Positions 5,160 to 6,012 of a DNA stretch of 6,012 bases are shown here, piece after piece. Both the position numbers and the translations under genes were made by a program. Source of the DNA: an uncultured Clostridium sp. (GTDB lineage: Bacteria; Bacillota; Clostridia; TANB77; CAG-508); NCBI GenBank assembly GCA_905203195.1, contig CAJKVD010000053.1, positions 1 through 6,012 of the forward strand, in the 5' to 3' direction. The notes below the pieces were generated by a model. The model worked only from the letters and a program-made list of their open reading frames with translations. It did no database searches and was not told where the DNA came from. Positions within the stretch are counted from its first letter, which is position 1; each line of letters opens with the position of its first letter.

Positions 5160-5336
5160 TAAAAAATTTTATCAATTTTTACGTTTTTTCTTTTACATTG
5201 ATCTTTTTTATTTCAATTTCTTTTTTTGAAAAATCAAGAACATTTTTATATTAACTACTATCAGAAATAGCCACTAAAATATCCCATAAACTCTGGCTAT
5301 TGTATTAGACTATATAATTGTCTTTACTTTTAAAAA
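5160..5336 (-). pseudogene. Decayed second copy of the BspA-like LRR segment
   Basis: Positions 5299-5331 match 4561-4593 of the leucine-rich repeat fragment at 30 of 33 bases by eye, and similarity continues with small gaps to about 5200. Read on the minus strand it gives KVKTII, stop, SNTIARVYG, then more stops, then VLDFSKKEIEI, which parallels VVLSENTKEIGD in the other copy. At least three in-frame stops make it clearly non-coding. It lies directly downstream of the RCC1 gene. Its left edge is not sharp; below about 5200 I no longer see convincing similarity. Confidence 0.6.
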
Positions 5337-5376
5337 GCACTTTCATCAATTTTTGTATTCTGCTTTTTTTTGAGTT

Positions 5377-6012
5377 TTATTGTGGTTGTCCAGAAAGCAT
5401 ATCATATTCCGAAAAATATTGATATACTTTTCCATCAATTGTAATAATTGTTACTGGATTTATATTTTTTCCATTTTGCCTTATATTTGTTGCGCATTCA
5501 AAATAACTAACAATTTGATTATTCTGATTTGATCCATCAACACTCTTTAATGTTGTTGGATTAACTATAAAACTTTCTGAATTTTGTCCTAACCCCAATT
5601 CTTTCCAGCAATTATTTCCCCACACATATATTTCTCCTGTTATGCTTTTTGCATACATACTACCGTAATTTATATTAAATATTTTTTCTATATTTTTCAA
5701 TCCGTTAATTTTTACTGGCACATTTTGATCTATATCATTTCCTATTCCCAATTTTCCATCGCTATTGTTTCCCCATGCATATACATCTCCTGCCATAGTT
5801 TTTGCATATGCATAGTCTTTACCAGAATATATATCTTCAACATTAGACAATTCATTAATTTTTACTGGTACATTTTGATCTGTATTATTTCCTATTCCCA
5901 ATTTTCCATCTCTATTACTTCCCCATGCATATGCATCTCCTGTTTTAGTTATTGCATATATGCTTCCATTTTCAAAATCTATATTCTGGATATTTGTCAA
6001 TCCATTAATTTT
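5377..6012 (-). CDS. RCC1-repeat protein, C-terminal part (5' end outside the window)
   Basis: The frame is open through the window edge at 6012 and ends at TAA 5377, giving 211 visible residues. They form RCC1-type beta-propeller blades of about 50 residues. Each carries YA-x-T/S-x(3)-G-(D/E)-(A/V/I)-YAWG-(S/N)-N, then DGKLGIGN, then DQNVPVKING and L-(S/T/K)-N-(I/V)-E. Two and a half blades are well conserved. The third diverges (YVWGNNCWKELGLGQN), and the last 65 residues hold only a degenerate blade ending TIDGKVYQYFSEYDM. There is no sorting motif or membrane anchor at the C-terminus. Bacterial RCC1-repeat proteins of gut Firmicutes are often long and surface-exposed; that, and any binding role, is inference. 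TTG 6000 is not the start, because the KING repeat motif continues upstream of it. The degraded leucine-rich repeat copy just downstream suggests this end of the gene may itself be rearranged. Confidence 0.8.
   Translation of the reverse strand, partial: KINGLTNIQNIDFENGSIYAITKTGDAYAWGSNRDGKLGIGNNTDQNVPVKINELSNVEDIYSGKDYAYAKTMAGDVYAWGNNSDGKLGIGNDIDQNVPVKINGLKNIEKIFNINYGSMYAKSITGEIYVWGNNCWKELGLGQNSESFIVNPTTLKSVDGSNQNNQIVSYFECATNIRQNGKNINPVTIITIDGKVYQYFSEYDMLSGQPQ
5705..6012. repeat. 150-bp tandem coding repeat in the RCC1 gene
   Basis: The same block starts at 5705, 5855 and 6005, a strict 150-bp period equal to one 50-residue blade. The blocks at 5705 and 5855 are nearly identical over about 85 bases, including shared TTAATTTTTACTGG, CATTTTGATCT and CCTATTCCCAATTTTCC segments. 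Such similarity at the DNA level points to recent duplication or homogenisation and to possible copy-number change. Confidence 0.8.

Noticed and set aside
5156..5199. Inverted repeat AATGTAAAA/TTTTACATT and a nested GTAAAAA/TTTTTAC hairpin
   Set aside because: Made almost only of A and T, in a decayed region where such pairs are expected by chance; no gene end is close enough for it to be a terminator.
4875..5254. Two plus-strand open frames of 66 and 60 codons opposite the recombinase remnant
   Set aside because: Phe/Ile-rich translations of AT-rich sequence with no ribosome binding site; the minus strand carries the recognisable recombinase and relic signals.
5705..6012. CRISPR array
   Set aside because: The periodicity is 150 bp and in-frame, with conserved RCC1 residues; there are no short repeats with unique spacers anywhere in the window.

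Overview
This is a very AT-rich stretch of chromosome from a low-GC Firmicute, most likely an endospore-forming gut-type Clostridia. The evidence is a complete sigma-K gene with a cleavable pro-sequence, strong GGAGG-type ribosome binding sites, sigma-A promoters with 17-base spacers, and BspA-like leucine-rich and RCC1 repeat genes of the kind common in gut Clostridia. I cannot name a species.

Positions 1-1940 (minus strand) hold the rpsB-tsf translation operon: ribosomal protein S2 followed by elongation factor Ts. A good extended -10 promoter drives it, and a leader of about 100 bases with a nested stem-loop precedes rpsB. The 95-base gap between the two genes contains a 50-base island that is 62% GC by hand count and full of overlapping inverted repeats.

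Positions 1974-3315 (minus strand) hold three small genes: a DUF1294 membrane protein, a single-domain rhodanese and a stand-alone CinA C-terminal domain protein (PncC-type). The first two have their own recognisable promoters. An 11-bp hairpin separates the rhodanese gene from the cinA-type gene.

Positions 3326-4180 (plus strand) hold sigK, divergent from the DUF1294 gene, with a sporulation-type promoter candidate and a strong 16-bp stem terminator. The gene is uninterrupted, so no skin-like element splits it here.

Positions 4182-6012 (minus strand) are accessory and visibly decayed. From the window edge inward there is the C-terminal part of an RCC1-repeat protein built from 150-bp tandem repeats. 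Next comes a stop-riddled relic of a BspA-like leucine-rich repeat gene, then a short cysteine-motif remnant. After that lies the N-terminal 84 residues of a tyrosine recombinase, with intact promoter and ribosome binding site. Its reading frame ends where a second BspA-like leucine-rich repeat fragment begins. That fragment is cut by one in-frame TGA standing where a glycine is expected. I read this part as a graveyard of surface-protein genes rearranged by a mobile element. I do not see convincing evidence for a wholly new system. The most informative targets are the GC-rich palindromic island, the rpsB leader, the atypical CinA motif and the recombinase/LRR junction.
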